From an uncultured Desulfosarcina sp. (lineage in GTDB: Bacteria; Desulfobacterota; Desulfobacteria; Desulfobacterales; Desulfosarcinaceae), in contig NZ_OY764190.1 in the NCBI RefSeq assembly GCF_963668215.1, positions 930,001 to 994,000 of the forward strand: DNA of 64,000 bases. Reading direction: 5' to 3'. The notes under the pieces were generated by a model that was given only the letters and a program-made list of their open reading frames with translations, made no database searches and had not been told where the DNA came from. Each line of letters starts with the position of its first letter. The stretch's first letter is position 1. A program made the position numbers and the translations under genes. Shown here piece by piece: positions 62,094 through 64,000 of the stretch.

Positions 62094-62687
62094 TTAATCT
62101 GCCGGACGGTCCTGTTCAACAGGCTCATCGCTATCCTGTTCGCCTGCGTCGACAGGTTCGGTCCCTTCAGATTCTTCGATGGAGGGTGCCCCCCCAACCG
62201 AAGGCGGTTCAAGCTTTTCGGTTTCGGATCGGTCGGACGACGGCTCATCTCCGGGCTCCGCCTCCTGCTCCTGCTCTGGCTCCGGTTCCGTTTCCTCGAT
62301 AACCTCCTGGGGTGGCGGTGCAAAAGAGATAGCGCCCCCATTCTGGCCGGGTTCGGACTTGCCGTATACCACGATGGTTACGGTGTTATCCGATTCCCAG
62401 ATGATGGAGTGGTTCAGGCTGCGCAGCAGGCGTTTGAGTCCCCTTTCCAGAGGGACCTTGTTCAAGGTGGCGCTGACCCGGTGGTTTTCCCACTTCGAAT
62501 TGAGATTGAACTGATAGCCGGTTTCGCTGGTGATCTGATCGAGAACCTCGCCCAGGGGCTGATCGGCTGCGGTGATGCTGATCAGCGGGTCTTGTGTCGT
62601 TTCCTGCGCGGCGAAGGACTGGCCCCCCAAAAGACCGAAGACCGTAAGGATTCCAATACCGAAGGCCAGATAGAATATCGTCTTCAT
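62094..62687 (-). CDS. STN-domain periplasmic protein with acidic tail
   Basis: 197 residues. Signal peptide ending near QSFAAQ. Residues about 30-110 are a secretin/TonB short N-terminal (STN) domain (ISITAADQPLGEVLDQITSETG, then RVSATLNKVPLERGLKRLL). A 75-residue Pro/Glu/Asp-rich tail follows (EETEPEPEQEQEAEPGDE), with no secretin channel or TonB barrel. It may be an STN adapter in a secretion or envelope complex. Not assigned to a partner. Confidence 0.75.
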   Translation of the reverse strand: MKTIFYLAFGIGILTVFGLLGGQSFAAQETTQDPLISITAADQPLGEVLDQITSETGYQFNLNSKWENHRVSATLNKVPLERGLKRLLRSLNHSIIWESDNTVTIVVYGKSEPGQNGGAISFAPPPQEVIEETEPEPEQEQEAEPGDEPSSDRSETEKLEPPSVGGAPSIEESEGTEPVDAGEQDSDEPVEQDRPAD

Positions 62688-62830
62688 TGGCGTGCACCAG
62701 AATATGAGATTAACGCGTGCGCCCCGGGACGAATCCGGCCACGATGCGCAGTTACCGAATCTGACCCTTATTAATCTATTTTTCCCGGCTGCTCAACGAT
62801 TTTGAAAGGCTCCTGAAAAGACCGAATCGA

Positions 62831-63133
62831 TTACAGGGTTTTCAACTTGCGCAGGTGGTCCCGCACATAATGGGGCAGGTCTCCCGTTTTGAGGTAGGCT
62901 TTGAAATCCGCATCCGCCTTTTCCGGGCCGAGGGTCCAGCCGGCGGCCGCCCGTTTGAAGATTTCGTGTTCGCTGATGCCCTGGTTGCGGGCGTGGTTCC
63001 ACAACCGCTCCTCATCCGTCAGCGGATTCCGGTTGGCCCAGTAGCGGTCCAACCGGCGCATCAGTTCAAAATAGGCCAGGACGGCCAGAATGGCCAGCAG
63101 CATGGGCCAGTCCAAAATGAAGGCTGCGTTCAT
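62831..63133 (-). CDS. Small membrane-anchored hypothetical protein
   Basis: 100 residues. An N-terminal hydrophobic helix (AFILDWPMLLAILAVLAYFEL) is followed by a charged cytosolic part (LWNHARNQGISEHEIFKRAAAGW...). AGGTGCCCC precedes the ATG. Not recognised. Bases 63134-63378 upstream hold no gene I can support. Confidence 0.55.
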   Translation of the reverse strand: MNAAFILDWPMLLAILAVLAYFELMRRLDRYWANRNPLTDEERLWNHARNQGISEHEIFKRAAAGWTLGPEKADADFKAYLKTGDLPHYVRDHLRKLKTL

Positions 63134-63378
63134 GGGGCACCTCCGACACTGACTTTATCTTGAAGATAATGCCGGAAAACGCGAATAGGAAGCGGATATA
63201 ACATTCGTCAAAGGATTTACACCGTCAATACGATCAACTCGCCCACAGATGACAAGCCCAAACTGGTTGTCACCGCGAGACACCCCGAAAAAAATTCTGA
63301 AATCGGCAGGTGTACCGGCTTGAAAGGTATCGCTGGAAACAGGCAATGGATCAACGTTGACCGGTTGGACCACGCCCA

Positions 63379-64000
63379 TCAATTTTTCATTTGATCTCGA
63401 ATGATATCGCCGATCGTGTCTACCGCCTTGTCCACGACTTGGTCGGATTGGATCGACGTGAGCTTTTTTCGCGCCCAAGCATAATCGGGATCTATTTTCA
63501 AAGCCGTCTGAAAATCCCGTTTGGCGGCATTGTAATTGCCCATTCGCCGATGGACCTCTCCCCTATGGGCCACGTTCCAGGCATCCTTGGGATCGAGTTT
63601 TACGGCCCGGTTGAAGTCGGCCAGGGCCTTCTGGAGTTTGCCCATTTCAAGGTAAGCCTGACCGCGATTGGCAATGGCATATTCGTAACGTCCGTTCATC
63701 TCTATGGCTTTGGAGTAGTCCTGCACTGCAGCAGCGTAGTTTTTTGTATTCAGATAGCAGGTTCCCCGGTTGGCATAGATCCAATCCTCTTTCACATTGC
63801 CGTCGATCGCTCGCGAGAAGCCGTCAATGGCCTTCTGGTATTGCTTGAGCTTTCGATAGACATACGCCCGCTGGGCGTAATCCCGGATCCGTTTCGAATC
63901 CAGGGACAGCGCCCGGTCGTAATCCTGCAGCGCCTTTTCATAATGATTGGTCTTCCTATAACAAAATCCCCGGTTAGAATGGTACAACGGCGTATCCGGT
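63379..64000 (-). CDS. TPR-repeat protein, N-terminus beyond the window
   Basis: The frame is open to the window edge; the first codons visible read PDTPLYHSNRGFCYRK. At least five tetratricopeptide repeats follow (GFCYRKTNHYEKALQDYDRA, GTCYLNTKNYAAAVQDYSKA and so on, each about 34 residues), with a short C-terminus (DTIGDIIRDQMKN). A protein-protein interaction scaffold of unknown partner. The ORF start at 63987 is internal and not a real start. Confidence 0.85.
   Translation of the reverse strand, partial: PDTPLYHSNRGFCYRKTNHYEKALQDYDRALSLDSKRIRDYAQRAYVYRKLKQYQKAIDGFSRAIDGNVKEDWIYANRGTCYLNTKNYAAAVQDYSKAIEMNGRYEYAIANRGQAYLEMGKLQKALADFNRAVKLDPKDAWNVAHRGEVHRRMGNYNAAKRDFQTALKIDPDYAWARKKLTSIQSDQVVDKAVDTIGDIIRDQMKN

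Overview
The window reads as a chromosomal segment of a moderately GC-rich Gram-negative anaerobe, most likely a Desulfobacterota member of the Desulfobacterales type. This is inferred from gene content: a two-gene SufC/SufB set, a TorD-fused molybdoenzyme, a URO-D-like methyltransferase remnant, Lpp-like and L,D-transpeptidase lipoproteins, MltF, and a large hybrid histidine kinase beside a Liv-type binding protein. No rRNA, tRNA or CRISPR array was recognised.

Region 1 (1-12.9 kb) is a decayed defence island, all on the minus strand. In transcription order it holds a decapitated type I restriction gene hsdR, hamA and hamB of a Hachiman system, an orphan gene tail, and an Mrr-like PD-(D/E)XK nuclease. 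It is riddled with insertion sequences. An IS481-like element with a 6-bp target duplication sits immediately after hamB. On the other side a nest of three elements (IS4-like inside an IS21-like element that itself cuts an ISL3 transposase) ends in hsdR.

Region 2 (12.9-28.8 kb) is ordinary chromosome: a conserved hypothetical, an SSAT-like acetyltransferase, a degenerate receiver protein followed by a TorD-molybdopterin oxidoreductase fusion, GIY-YIG, RhlE, HAD, LON-domain protein, TrmO, ZupT, SufBC, Nudix, a DUF1232-DnaJ fusion and a YaiI protein.

Region 3 (28.8-35.6 kb) is a second accessory block. It has REP-like palindromes, an IS3 element with a programmed frameshift site, a RAYT remnant, a compact three-gene minus-strand cluster (DUF429-like, reader-Mrr nuclease, Fic) and an AbiEi/AbiEii toxin-antitoxin pair with an inverted-repeat promoter.

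Region 4 (35.6-49.3 kb) begins with two L,D-transpeptidase lipoproteins flanking an Lpp-like alanine-zipper lipoprotein. It continues with a methyltransferase, a DUF2779 nuclease gene split exactly at its catalytic motif by a second copy of the IS4-like element, then radical SAM, adenine deaminase, TatD and ADP-ribosylglycohydrolase genes. Four arrays of a degenerate 7-bp repeat lie among these genes and supply the stop codons of three of them. Two microprotein ORFs with strong ribosome binding sites and a terminator lie between ade and tatD.

Region 5 (49-64 kb) holds an NAD-binding/DUF2867 protein, a dihydroorotate dehydrogenase-like protein, a binding-protein/hybrid-kinase pair, a broken 7TM receptor, an FAD oxidoreductase/HIT/saccharopine dehydrogenase-like operon, MltF, an STN-domain protein and a TPR protein cut by the window edge.
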